Positions 35,480 through 46,905 of a DNA stretch of 64,000 nt are shown in pieces. Source of the stretch: Mallotus nudiflorus (taxonomy: Eukaryota; Streptophyta; Magnoliopsida; Malpighiales; Euphorbiaceae); NCBI GenBank assembly GCA_947683625.1, contig CANTUR010000381.1, positions 310,001-374,000 of the forward strand. Direction: 5' to 3'. Each line of letters opens with the position of its first letter. Positions within the stretch are counted from its first letter, which is position 1. Under the pieces are notes generated by a model. The model was given only the letters and a program-made list of their open reading frames with translations, made no database searches and was not told where the DNA came from. The position numbers were made by a program, and so were the translations under genes.

Positions 35480-36600
35480 AGGTTTTTTCCCTAGCGAGAC
35501 TTCACAGAAAGTATTTCTCAAGCTTATGCAAGTTAATGGGCTCTCTAAAATCATTCATATCTAAATCAGATAGAATAACAACACCCTTGGAAAATAGCTT
35601 ATTTACTTGATATGGACCTTCCCAGTTTGGCTTGAACTTCCCTCGTGGATCAATCATGATTGGCTTAGTGAGTTTTAAGTCTAAGTCACCCTCTTTGATT
35701 TTGCCTAGCTTAATCTTCTTATTATAAGCTCAAACTATCCTTTTCTAGTACAATTAAGAGTGATACATGGCTCTCATTCTCTTTTCATCTAGCAACTTCA
35801 GCTACACTAATTGGCTTTCAACCTATTGATACTCAGGGATTTTGGATTCCAAGAGAACCCTTAATGACTAAATCTTGACTTCAACAGGCAACATAGTTTC
35901 ACTTCCATATACTAGAGAATATGCAGTAGCTCCTGCTGACATTCTAGAAATGGTCTTATAACCCTATAATGCGAATTATAGGTTTCTTGCCCAATCTTTG
36001 TAGTTTTGTAATATCTTGGCGAAGATTCTCTCCACATTCTTATTTATCACTTCTACTGCCCCTTTTGCTTGAAATCTATAAGGAGATTATATGTGATGTT
36101 TAATATTTTATTATTCCAATAAAATGGTCATTTCTGCTCTAAATTGCACACCATTATCAATAATGATATGATGAGGCAATCCATATCTGCATATTATATT
36201 CTTTTCTCTGAACCTCAACATCTGTTTTGCCCCAATAATTGTGAATGACTCTACTTCAACCCACTTAGAAAAGTAGTCAATTGCTACTATAATATAGCGA
36301 TATAGGATGGCTGTTGGATGCCTTTGACCTTATCTCCCCAATGATATCAATTCCCCAGATGGTGAAGGGCCATAGAGAAGTCAATCCTTGAAGTTTCATA
36401 GAAGGCAAATGGCTCACATCACCATACACTTGGCAATTATGGCACTTCTTCACATACTTCATGCAATCTACTTCCATGGTCATCCAGAAATATCCCTGAT
36501 GAGTTATTTTCTTAGCAAGGACTGTCATATTCATATGCGGCCCACACATGCCCTCGTGAACTACTTCCATGATTTTTTATGCCTCATATGCACTCTAGTT
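35480..36600 (-). pseudogene. Element C integrase
   Basis: The block 36570-36277 has the HHCC finger (EVVHEGMCGPHMNMTVLAKK, then KKCHNCQVYGD) and the first catalytic Asp (WGIDIIGEI). The chain continues with IVAIDYFSKWVEVES (about 36270), IIIDNGVQF with the second Asp (about 36160) and an AKGAVEVINKNVERIF stretch with the Glu (about 36060). The C-terminal part reads PRGKFKPNWEGPYQV (about 35640). Many TAG/TAA stops interrupt it. Confidence 0.8.
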
Positions 36601-36731
36601 GGCATTCTCTTATACAATATCCCATTATGACTAATGAATTATTGAGATATCATCCTTAATGACATTCTTTCTTTTCTATTGGCATTATCAGGGAATCATC
36701 CCATCTCAAAATATTACTACATATCATGAAA

Positions 36732-37300
36732 CTAGGGTTTTTTTATGGGGCTAGTTAACATGATTCTGATTTCTTCATAGTAAGGATTCTGAGACTTTAT
36801 CAAAATAAGAGGCTTCATTTCTGCTTGCTTTCTTCCTTCCCATGTCGAAGCTAGAGTAGCCAAGGCATCTGCCATATGATTTTCTTCATGTGGCAAGTAT
36901 ATGAATCTCCATTGGTTGAAGGATAATAGAATTATAGTTGAATAATCCCAGTACAACCTCAGCTTATCTTCTCTTACTTCCTATTCTCTAAAGATCTATT
37001 TCACCACCAGCATTGAATTTTCATATACTGTAACCTCTTCTACCCTTACATCCCTGAGTGTTTCTAGATCGAAGATGTAGGCTTCATATTCAGCGTGATT
37101 ATTGGTAACTTTAAATTCCAATCTCTTTACCATAAGAATAATTTCTCTTTTTGGTGAAACCAAAATCACACTAATGCCAACTCCTCTGCTATTAACCACT
37201 CCATAAAAGTACATCATCCATGTCTGGATCTTTATTGCCCCTAAGTGCTTATCTAAGAATTCCAACTCTCATTCTTGTCCATCATCTACTAGATTTTGAG
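36732..37300 (-). pseudogene. Element C second (archaeal-type) RNase H
   Basis: The minus strand reads MYFYGVVNSRGVGISVILVS, LEFKVTNNHAEYEAYIFDLE and later YLPHEENHMADALATLA. This is the pattern of the extra RNase H of Tat elements, where the first motif is normally a V-D-G type; the catalytic Asp is replaced here by Tyr. The NNHAEYEA motif keeps its Glu. A stop (about 36980) splits it. Confidence 0.75.
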
Positions 37301-38480
37301 CCAAAAAGCCTACCACAACTCTTCCTTTTATGACCTTTTTAGCCATATAATCTATGTCAAACTCGGAAAGCAGGACTAACCATTTGGCTAATTTCCTTAT
37401 AAGTGACAGGGTCTGTTGGAGATATCTAAAAGGATCATGCTTAGAGATCGCCTGGAATCTGTAAAACTAGAAGTAATGTCAGAGCTTCTTTATCATCCAA
37501 ATCACAGCCAAGCAAGTTCTTTCTACTAGGCTATAATTGGCTTCATATGGTTGAAGATTCTTACTCAGATAATACATGGCATGCTCAACTTTTCCTTCCC
37601 CTTCCTAAGCTAACATCATACCAATTGTATCCTTCTCTATCACTGAGTAAAGAATTAGGGGCTTACTCGACCTCAACGGCTATAAAACTGAAGGATTCAT
37701 TAAATACTACTTAATAGTTTCAAAGCCTTGCTGACATTTATCATCCCAGATGATCGACTGATTCATTTTTAAAAGATTGAAAATTGACTCACTGATGGTG
37801 GTTAGCTTAGTTATGAACCTACTAATGTATTGTAATTGTCCAATAAATCCTCTGACTTCTTTCTCATTTTTTGGTGTAGGCATCTCTCTAATAGCTCTAA
37901 CTTTTTTTGGGTCCAACTCTATGCCTTTCTAGACAATAATATGCCCTAGCAGCTTTTCGAAGGTCACCCTAAAAACACACTTTTTTGGATTCAGCCTGAG
38001 GTTATACTTTTCAGCTCTCACGAGGAATTTATCTAAAGCCTCAAAATGCCCTTCTCTAGTTAAAGACTTTATCATCATGTCATTGATGTACACCTCCATC
38101 TCCTTATGAATAATATCATGCAACAAGGTGGTGGCCATCCTTTGATATGTAGCTCCTGTATTTTTCAACCTGAACAACATGACTGTATAGCAATAAACAC
38201 CCCATTCTGTGGCAAAAGAAGTCTTGAGCTTTTCAGTCACAACCATTATGATCTAGTTGTATCATAAGAAACCATCCATGAAGGAGTACATGGTACTTGA
38301 AACTACATTGTTGACTAAGGTGTCAATATGTGGTAAGGGAAATTCATCCTTTGGATAGGCCTTGTTCAGATTCCTATAGTCTACGCACATCCTAACTCTT
38401 CTATCCTTGTTAGGAATCAAAACTATATTGGCTAGCCACTGAGTGTCATCTACCACTTCCAAGAACTTCACTTTCAATTG
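37301..38480 (-). pseudogene. Element C reverse transcriptase and first RNase H
   Basis: RT fingers: VLIPNKDRRVRMCVDYRNLN and AYPKDEFPLPHIDTLV (38430-38310). Palm: LKNTGATYQRMATTLLHDII and EVYINDMMIKS (about 38100), where the catalytic Y-x-D-D reads Y-I-N-D, so the first Asp is lost. Thumb: LDPKKVRAIREMPTPKNEKE and FIGQLQYISRF (37916-37800). The first RNase H follows with a PLILYSVIEKDTIGMMLA-like segment (about 37630) and YYLSKNLQPYEANYSLVE. Multiple TAG stops. Confidence 0.82.
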
Positions 38481-39339
38481 CTTTTCTACTTCTTCTTTGA
38501 CTAAGAGAGCCCATTCTAGCCTTAACCTCCTTTTTTTATTTTATCAGTGCAATATGACAATATGTGGGGATCCTGTGTTTTGTGACCTCCATATAAATTC
38601 CAGGCATATCCTTATAGTCCCAAGTAAATACTTTCTATCTTTTTTTAAAAGTTTCTTTCATTTTTCTCTCTCATCAAGAGTAAAATCAGAAGCAATAAGT
38701 ATATTCTTAGGGTTATCACATGTGCCTAAATTAAATGATTTAGTTTGCATTGAATTAATGTCAAATATCTGCATGAAATGATCATCACACGCAATATAAC
38801 CGTTAAAAAAAAGTAACATAAGTAAGCATAATCAAGCCTTATCACATTAACTTTGGAAATGAAAATGTCACCAATTTCAAAAAAAAAACTAGAAAGAGAA
38901 ACATCAACATCATTATAGAAAACATCCACAATAGAATTAATAACAAAAGATTCAAAGTTGAATTCCTCTTCCTGGTTAACAATGTCCATTAACTCCATAG
39001 CAAGAATTTCCTCTTCTAATTTTGAAGTCAGCACCACTTCTTCCACTTCAGCTCCTTTATAAAATATTCTTTGATCCTATTCATATGTTTGGCAAAGATT
39101 TCAAACCTGGGGACCAACTTTTTGACAATCATCAAAGGCTCAGCAGCTCCCTGATAGGGGTAGTTAGTACCTGCCTACACAAAGGTTTCCCAAAGTGTCT
39201 TTTTCCTTAGCTTAGCCCTTGCTTTGTTCTTTCCAGGCTTTTTCTTAGCTTTACCCTCTTCCTCAAACTCATCCTCTACAGGATATCCTACCCCATGCTT
39301 CAGAATTGGCATTTTAGGTTCAATGAATTCAGGTGGGCC

Positions 39340-39960
39340 CTAATGATTCTTCCTCAATCCCATTCCTAGCATAAATTGCATGATCTTCATCATGCTCATA
39401 ATTTTTGGATTTAGTTCATCCTCATAGATCACAAAAACTTTGAAACTCAGACTGACTAAGATTTCAATGGGAGTTAACTTTAAAGCAGCAACACTAGCCT
39501 CAATTTCTACTATTATAATGACCACTCTTCCCTCATATGGAAACTTAATCTTTTGATGAATGGTAGAAGGAACTTCCCCCAGAGGATGAAACCATGGTAT
39601 TCCTAAAAGAATGGCAAAGGTGACTGGAATATTAATGACATGTAGGTCCAATTTTGACCATAGCCCTAAAAGTTCCCTAAACTGGCCTTTTCATGTCATT
39701 ATAGGCCTTAATTACCACATCATATGGTTTTAAATTGACTACTATTAGTCCCAATTTTAGTAGGATCTTCAAAGGGCAGACATTGAAGGCAAATCCATTA
39801 TCAACCATAACATAATATATTAATTTCCCTTTTACTTCAGCCTTAATGAACAAGGCTTTACTGTGGTCCCTTCCTTCCAAAGGTAGGTCATCATCAGTAA
39901 ATACAATGGCCCCCTGAGGTCTTTCTATCAATGAATCCACCTTTTGCTTATAGTATGCAT
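39340..39960 (-). pseudogene. Element C protease region
   Basis: IVFTDDDLPLEGRDHSKALF, then VMVDNGFAFNVCPLKILLKL (active site reads D-N-G-F where element B has D-D-G-S), then in a second block HVINIPVTFAILLGIPWFHP and KFPYEGRVVII. The same order as the element B ORF at 14979-16097, with moderate divergence. Confidence 0.8.
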
Positions 39961-40011
39961 TGAAGGAATTTTCTTATGGTTAAGAGCCATAGCTAGTGCT
40001 TCCCAGTAGGC

Positions 40012-41750
40012 TTAGGAGTTCATGAGTAGCTCCCAAACACTGGCAAGAGTTTTCTTATTTCTTTTGGCCTTAATAACTTCCTCAGTTTCTTCACCTTTCT
40101 CTGATTCTTCTTTTGGATCAAATTTCTCTTTTTTTGACTTAGCATCTTTCACTTCTCCCTTTTCCTTCTCTAACTTCTCAACTGATTGGGTTGTCTTCCC
40201 CTCATTATTCTTCCACAAATCAACTGCCCCTTCTTTTTCATCATTAGAACTCCAAATATCAAGTATATTCACACAGGGCTCTATAGTTTGATGGTTTTGA
40301 TTTAGGTCTTTTAGTTGTGATTTTGGTAATGTGGGTATAACATCAACAAAGGAATTAAGGACTTGTTTCTCTATTAAATCGGTGTTGATCATTAGAATTC
40401 TTGGATTAGGCGGTGGGACATTTTGATAATTAGGTAGAGGGTTGTTTTAGGTGTTTGGTTTCCTGGTTTCAAGATTAGTTATTTTGCCTCAATCAATAAG
40501 ATCTTAAACCTTGTGTTTTAGGCAAGTGCAGCCATCAGTGTCATGTCCAATGTTTTAATGGTATTTATAGTATAGTTTTGGGTCAGCATTTGCAAAAAGG
40601 AGGTCTTTTAGGCAAGGGTTGTAATAGGTTATTTTCCATCAGCTTCTTTATGACTTTGGAAAAAGGTCTTCCCTAGTTAGAAAACATTTGGGATTATCTA
40701 ACATTATTGATCTATACATTACAACTCATTTTGATTCCACTACTAGATCTCATCCTTTCTCTATTTGTAGATTTCTCATTGAAGAACCTTTTCTCTTATG
40801 CCAGATCAGATTCTTTCTACACCCTAAACTTATACAACTCCTCAAAATTTTGAATTCCCAAATCCTTTAGCTTTTTAGAGAGAGAGTACAAATCCTTCTA
40901 TTACTATTACCAATTGATTAGATTCCTATGGGTCGGTGCTTCTTTTGTGCTTGCTTCGCTCTCCACCTGATCAAATAGTTTATGAAGGGTTCATTGAATT
41001 GTTTCACATTTTGTAGGTCTCTGAAGGATGCCTCCATCTAAATATTAAGACTATATTACTTTATAAATTTGGCACATAATCCCTCCTGGTCAGTTTGGAT
41101 ATGGGATTCCAAAATGCAGTACCATATATTGGGTGCTCCTTCTAGAGATAGAGGGAATTGCTTTACAATGTATGCCTTAGTCCGTTTGGTTGTCTTAATG
41201 TGGGTCACATGCTATTTCAGATGTAGATAAGGGTCCTCTATGCAAGTAAAATTCTTTATATCAGGGAATTTAAATTTGTAGGGGAAGGGATCATCATCCT
41301 TATCTAGACTCAGATTATAGTAGCTTAGCAGAGCATCTATCCCTTTTTTTTTTATCAATAATTGCATTTGAGCCATAGTCTTAGTAAAATTCTTGGCCTA
41401 ATAAAGTTTTTCTACATTCTTAGCAATGTTCGCATTCACATTCTATCTGGCTATAGGCTTTACTATCAAAGTTTCTTAACCATCCTCTCTTTCCCGTCTT
41501 CCAGAGTCTTCAGCATCCAGATCAAATAATTGCGATTAAGGTGCTGGCGGTTGAGGTGCTAGTGGTTCCTGTATAACTAGTCCCCTCATTTTAGCCATCA
41601 TTTCTCTTATAATTGCTAGGGTTTGATCAGCTATCTCTACTTTCAACTTATCCTTAAAAGCCTTAGCATTAAACTCTACCATTTTAATCTCTAGAAATCT
41701 TAACCAGATGGCTTATGTCAAATTATTTCCAACTGGAAGACTACTATGGA
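40012..41750 (-). pseudogene. Element C gag and gag-protease linker
   Basis: From 41690: MVEFNAKAFKDKLKVEIADQ, MAKMRGLVIQEP, LSYYNLSLDKDDDPFPYKFK, then FTCIEDPYLHL, VKQFPLSLEGAPNIWYCILE and a FNEPFINYLIRWRAK stretch (about 41000), the Tat capsid order. A Cys-poor tail follows (about 40600). The linker 40392-40012 is a charged Lys/Glu-rich frame ending TLASVWELLMNS. Many stops; dead. Confidence 0.75.
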
Positions 41751-42543
41751 TCTATATTTGCAATCACCAAGGATCAGAAAGATGTATGGTATGTATGCAT
41801 GAGATGCAGGTTTACTAAAAATTAAAAGAAATAAATTAACACATATACATGTATCAAAAAAAACAAAAAAGGCTCTCAAATGATATCTCCATCCTTATTT
41901 CTACCATACACATGTTTGCTGGTGAGTTCCTTATCCTAGGATTATTGTTCTATATTTTAATTATCAGTAGGGGGTAATAAAATTGACAAAAGCAAGATAA
42001 CTCTCAAAATAATGAATAAAAGTAGCAATTTCTTTAAATAATTCCAAAGTCCATTTTAATAGGCTAAGAATGATACCAACAGCCCACCTTGTCAAGATCC
42101 ATTTGAAATGGGTTAAAAATAGGCATGAAAGGCCCATCTTGGCGAGGTTTATTAATAGTGGGCTTGGGCCTTATAAAAAGAAACACCATATAACATAAAA
42201 CACATGTATTTAGGAAAAATTCTAGTGGAAATTGCTAAGTCATTACATGAGTTGGGTCTTGGGTAATAAGCTTAGACTCCCATAGCTATATACCTCCATT
42301 ACATCACCCTACTTAAGGGCATGTACGACATGGAGAAGTACATGCTATGAGTGATAATAATCAAATACTCCACCACCAGGTTTGAGTGAAACACAGCCAG
42401 CAAAGCAAAGACTATTGTTAGTTTATTTAGGACTTAGAGTGCACATTATGTGAAATTGTATAGCGAATGTAAAATTTTACAAAGGAAATAAAGAAATGAT
42501 TAAACATGATAAATTACAAAACATTTGGAATCAGTTTCTCTAT
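41751..42543. other. Leader of element C
   Basis: Non-coding between primer site and gag. Parts match the leader of element E at 53485-54070, such as acacatgtatttagg (42203 and 53753) and ccaccaccaggtttgag / ccaccattaggtttgag, supporting common descent of C and E. Confidence 0.65.
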
Positions 42544-42561
42544 TCCCCGATGGAATCACCA
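42544..42561 (-). other. Primer binding site of element C
   Basis: The minus strand reads TGGTGATTCCATCGGGGA, one base from the LTR edge. Element E has TGGCAACTCCATCGAGGAT in the same place. Confidence 0.7.
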
Positions 42562-42562
42562 C

Positions 42563-42893
42563 TATAGGAGGTAGGGCTAAACGTGTGCCTAAGTGTTGGT
42601 GACCATGGCACTATGTGAGCTAAGGGGCTCGCTAGGAAATACAAAATGGCCTTAGGGCCTAAAATGGAGATGGAGTCACCACCTGGATAAAATTTAGGAC
42701 ACATTGTACAACAACTGGATTCCACAAAGGTTCCTAGAATCCGTCATTAAAGATTATGTTCAAAAACTGGGTATGGGCTTTTGGAATGCCCACCTAACCT
42801 TGCAACTGGCCTTCATGTGTGTTTCATGTTTTATTACTTTTAATTATTAAATTATTTCCTTTTTAACGTGGATTGCAATCATTCCAATTTTAT
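42563..42893 (-). repeat. Truncated 5' LTR of element C
   Basis: Matches 27931-28270 of the 3' LTR. It starts at the low end with TATAGG where the partner has TGTAGG. Homology stops at tccaattttat; the next bases belong to element D integrase. About 1.5 kb of this LTR is missing. Confidence 0.85.
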
Positions 42894-42894
42894 T

Positions 42895-42980
42895 GTCCTC
42901 TCAGACTGACCATCTGTCTGGATCGTCCTCTTAGACTAACCATCTGTCTGGATCGTCCTCTCAGACTGACCATCTGTCTG
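42895..42980 (-). repeat. 30-bp tandem triplication of the integrase QTDGQSERTI codons
   Basis: Three copies at exact 30-bp spacing (42895, 42925 and 42955; the last is complete to 42980). Each encodes QTDGQSERTI, which contains the catalytic Glu. The middle copy has two transitions, one making a stop. The array abuts the broken LTR of element C. Confidence 0.92.
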
Positions 42981-43640
42981 AGGATGAAAAGCAGTACTGA
43001 AGTCCAACCTAGTGCCCATCGCTTCCTGCAAGTTCTGCCAAAAATGAGAAGTAAACACCGAACCTCTATCTGACACAATGGACACAGGTACTCCATGAAG
43101 GCATACGATATGCTTCATATACAGCTTCGCTAATCTGGCAACAGAATAAGTGGCTTTCACAGGTAGGAAATGTGCAGACTTCGTCAATCTATCTACAATC
43201 ACCCAGATGGAATCATATCCATCCTTAGAACGAGGTAAACCGACCACAAAATCCATAGTTATCCTTTCCCACTTCCACTCGGGAATAGGAAGAGGCTGAA
43301 GCTTCCCAGAAGGCTTCTGATGTTCGGCTTTCACTTGCTGACACGTTAGACCCTTAGCAATATAATCAGCGACATCTTTCTTTAATCCATCCCACCAGTA
43401 TAGATCTCTGATACTATGGTACATCTTAGTAACACCCGGATGAACGATGTAAGCTGTAGAGTGTACTTCCTCTAAAATCTCCTCTCTCAAGTCATCCACA
43501 TCAGGAACATACAATCTACCACTGATCCATAACACACCATCATCATCGAGTGTGAAATCAGTGAACTTCCCTACTCTGGCATTCTCTGTAAGCTCTTCTA
43601 GAATAGGATCTCGGCTCTGAGCTGCTTTAATCCTATCCCT
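42955..43640 (-). pseudogene. Element D integrase (truncated)
   Basis: A zinc-finger region HSTAYIVHPGVTKMYHSIRD ending AKGLTCQQVKAEH; the first Cys of the CxxC pair is Gly. Core: ITMDFVVGLPRSKDGYDSIW (first Asp), IVSDRGSVFTSHFWQ (second Asp) and FHPQTDGQSERTIQ with Glu 35 residues further, a complete DD35E. The protein then runs into repeated QTDGQSERTI units and stops. The upstream part (43640-43536) includes LTENARVGKF-like linker sequence with a stop between it and RNase H. Confidence 0.88.
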
Positions 43641-43649
43641 CAGTACAGA

Positions 43650-44363
43650 TTATACTTTAAATTGAGCTAGCAGTCCACCTGATCTACTAAGCTTCATCAT
43701 CAGACCTTGATCCACCAACAGATGTAACTCCTGGATCAATGGTCTCCTCTCAACACTGATGTGAGCAAGACTACCTGAGGACTTTCTACTCAAGGCATCT
43801 GCTACTATATTAGCCTTGCCCGGATGATATAAGATCTTGCAATCATAATCTTTCAATAGTTCCAACCATCTCCTCTGCCTCAGATTTAGATCTCTCTGCT
43901 GGAAAATGTACTTAAGGCTCTTGTGATCAGTAAAAATCTCATAAGTCACCCCGTACATATAATGTCTCCAAATATTCAAAGCAAAGATCACTACAGCCAT
44001 TTCAAGGTCTTGTGTAGGATAGTTTTGCTCATGCTTCTTCAACTGCCTCGAAGCATAGGCTATCACCCTTCCATTCTGCATCAGCACACAACCAAGGCCA
44101 ATTCTAGAGGCATCACAATAAACTGTGAACTTATCCACACTATTAGGCAAAGCTAACACTGGCACTGTGGTCAACTTCTCCTTCAATAACTGGAAACTAT
44201 TCTCACAAGCTTCTGACCACTCGAACCTAACATTCTTCTGAGTCAAGCGAGTCATAGGGGCTGCTATTCTGGAAAAATCTTGCACAAACCGCCTATAATA
44301 CCCGGCTAAACCTAGAAAACTTCGAATCTCAATAACAGAAGTCGATCTAGGCCACTCAAACAC
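43650..44363 (-). pseudogene. Element D RT connection and RNase H
   Basis: Open for 237 residues: IRSFLGLAGYYRRFVQDFSR, TVYCDASRIGLGCVLMQ (catalytic Asp of RNase H), YPTQDLEMAVVIFALNIWRH (Glu), TDHKSLKYIF (Asp) and LYHPGKANIVADALSRK. The RNase H residues look intact. A TAG just upstream separates it from RT, and a stop follows FKV before integrase. Confidence 0.88.
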
Positions 44364-44375
44364 TGCCTCAATCTT

Positions 44376-45194
44376 CTATGGATCAACCTGGATACCTTCT
44401 TTAGACATCACGTGTCCAAGAAAAGAAAAACTCTCCATCCAGAAATCACACTTCGAGAATTTAGCATAAAGCTGATGATCTTTCAGTGTCTGTAGTACAA
44501 TCCTCAAGTGATATACATGCTCCTCCATACTCCTCGAATAAACCAGTATATCATCGATGAAGACTACCATAAACTGATCCACATATGGTCTGAATACCTT
44601 ATTCATCAGGTCCATAAAAGCTGCTGGTGCATTAGTCAAACCAAAAGACATCACCAGAAACTCATAATGGCCATATCGAGTGCAGAATGTTGTCTTAGGA
44701 ACATCAGCTTCAAAAATCCGCAGCTGATGATAACCCGACCTCAAGTCAATCTTAGAAAAGAACTGTGCACCCTGTAGCTGATCAAACAAATCATCTATCC
44801 TCAGGAGAGGATACTTGTTCTTCACTGTCACCTTGTTAAGCTCTCTGTAGTCAATGCACAGTCTCAGGGTACCATCCTTCTTCTTCACAAACAGGACTGG
44901 TGCACCCCAAGGAGAAACACTGGGTCTGATAAAACCTTTATCCAATAACTCTTGCAACTGCTCCTTTAACTCTTTCAACTCTACAGGAGCCATTCTGTAG
45001 GGTGGCATAGATATAAGAGTAGTACCTGGAACCACATCTATATAGAACTCTATCTCTCTGTGAGGTGGTAAACCTGACAACTCCTCAGGAAAAACATCAG
45101 GAAACTTATAAGCAACAGGAACATCTATGAGTGACAACTTCTCCACTGAAGTATCCTTGACCAATGCTAAATATCCCTGACATCCTTTCCTCAA
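44376..45194 (-). pseudogene. Element D reverse transcriptase
   Basis: 272 open residues: FPDVFPEELSGLPPHREIEF, FIRPSVSPWGAPVLFVKKKD, LRLCIDYRELNKVTVKNKYP, FFSKIDLRSGYHQLRI, YEFLVMSFGLTNAPAAFMDL and MVVFIDDILVYSRS with both catalytic Asp of the IDD box. The domain itself looks complete; the break is a TAG after IQVDP where the chain should continue into the RNase H block. Confidence 0.9.
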
Positions 45195-45227
45195 TAACTT
45201 CCTAGCTGTAATAACAGAAATAAGATT

Positions 45228-45640
45228 CTAAGGTGATGAACTCCTATCACCCACAAACTTAAATTCTTCTTCACCAGGAATTCTAAAATTCACTTCTTTA
45301 TTCCTGCAATCTACCATGGCATAGTGCTGAGATAACCAATCCATTCCCAAAATAACATCAAACTCCATCACATCCAATAAAATCAAATCAGTGGGTAATT
45401 CTCTATCTCCCATGAGAACAGGACAACTAGAAAGAATAATATCGGTGTCCAAGGAATCATTCAGAGGAGTGGCAACAGACAAAGGAAAAGCCATCCTCGA
45501 AGCTTGCCAACAAGATTTGGAAGCAAAAATAGGAGAAACAAAAAAATGTGTGGCACCCGAATCAAACAAAACCCATGCATCCAGGTAACAAACAGAAACA
45601 ATACCTGCCACGACTGCATTAGATGCCTGAGCATCCTGTT
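45228..45640 (-). pseudogene. Element D aspartic protease
   Basis: Contains WVLFDSGATHFFVS with the D-S-G active site, LPTDLILLDVMEFDVILGMD and HYAMVDCRNKEVNF, the standard chromovirus protease order. The frame is shared with the gag tail upstream; a stop near 45227 separates it from RT. Confidence 0.85.
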
Positions 45641-46706
45641 GAGTGAGATGAAAAACTCTGGCCTTTCCTCGACCTCCCTGCTGACTGGTAGAAGCCTGGC
45701 CAATACCTCTGGCACCTCCTCTAGTACCTCTACCACGACTCTGCTGTGGAACAAGCTGAGTGGAACTCTGATGCTGGGCTGGTGGTAACTGAAATGGCAT
45801 GGGTGTAGCACTAGCAATCGACTACTGCTGTCTCTGACTCTGCTAAGTCGGATCTCATTGCTGACTACTCGAACCAACATGAAAACTCGAATACGGAGTA
45901 GCCTGCAATCCACTCAACTGAACTCCTAGCTGGTAATAATCAGGCATCGCTCCCTGCCTAACTAGCCTCAGCTCAATCTCCTTGGCTAACTCAATCACAG
46001 ACTCCAGAGTAAGGCCTGCTGTAGGCATACCAACAAATGCAGAACCCAAACCAGTAACGTAGGTAGTGATCGTAAAATACTGGTCTCGCATCAGATCCTC
46101 TACATACCTACCCAGCCGAAGAAACTCTCGGGTGTACTCCTCTACAGATCGATCACCGCGAGAAATGCTGGTCAGTTGAAGACGATAGCTCAAACAAAGC
46201 GGCTCTAGACAGAATCTCCTTATAAATCGCTCTCTGAACTGAGCCCAGGTCATCGTCATCATATAAGGCTGGATCATCTGAATGAACCAGTCTAGAGCTG
46301 GTCCCTCAATAGATAACTCAACGATCATGATCCGCTGATACTCGGTGTGAGCAGTCCGAGTCCGAGTCTCGATCGCGTGCAGAAAATCTAACAGATCGGA
46401 AGTACTGTCAAAAGCGATCCTGCCAACTCTAGCATAGAACAAAGCTGCCTCAGGGTCAGACATACCCTGCTAATAGGCAGGCTGAACAAACTGAACAACA
46501 GGAGGCACAGGAACATCAAACTCAGGCTCTACAGGCTCCTCGTCCTGTAACTCTCTCTGGCTACGACGACCTGTCCCTCCTCGAGGTCTACCTCTACCAT
46601 GACCTCTACGTCTAACTGGCTACTCAGGAGGTAAAACCTCATCCTGAAAAGACTCATCATCCTCGGCCTCAATGACCGGTGGAGCGACACACGCTCGCCT
46701 CCTCAT
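45641..46706 (-). pseudogene. Element D gag
   Basis: Starts at ATG 46706 with MRRRACVAPPVIEAEDDES, then an Arg/Gly-rich stretch. The capsid core lies in 46463-45855: IMIVELSIEGPALDWFIQMI, WAQFRERFIRRF, SVEEYTREFLRLGRYV and MPTAGLTLESVIELAKEIE. The tail (45760-45650) is an RG-rich stretch, QSRGRGTRGGARGIGQ, with no CCHC zinc knuckle before the protease. Stops near 46619, 46468 and 45850 inactivate it. Confidence 0.82.
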
Positions 46707-46886
46707 TCTGAAAAGACAAACGGAAAGATTTAAACAAAACAGACAACGAAGGAATAATGCAGAAAACTAACGGAAGGAATACTTATCAAGACATACTCGA
46801 ACCTAATTCACTGCAGTAGTTACCAAAAGAAAACACAACTTGAAAACTAGGGCCACAACTCACACAACTAAGCCCTGACATAAAAC

Positions 46887-46902
46887 TCCGCTCTGATACC
46901 AA
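46887..46902 (-). other. Primer binding site of element D
   Basis: The minus strand reads TGGTATCAGAGCGGAG three bases after the LTR end, the initiator-Met tRNA-type site of Tekay elements. Confidence 0.88.
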
Positions 46903-46905
46903 CTT

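Larger units (their letters stand above)
27931..42893 (-). mobile_element. Element C: Tat/Ogre-type retrotransposon with opposite-strand genes
   Basis: Minus-strand order: truncated 5' LTR (42893-42563), primer site, gag, protease, RT, RNase H, a second RNase H, integrase, then about 5.5 kb holding two plus-strand genes, then 3' LTR (29806-27931). A second, archaeal-like RNase H and antisense genes beyond integrase are both known features of Tat elements. All pol domains carry stops. The low end starts TGTAGG on the plus strand with ATTAT before it (27926-27930); the partner duplication is lost because the 5' LTR is broken where element D begins. Confidence 0.88.
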
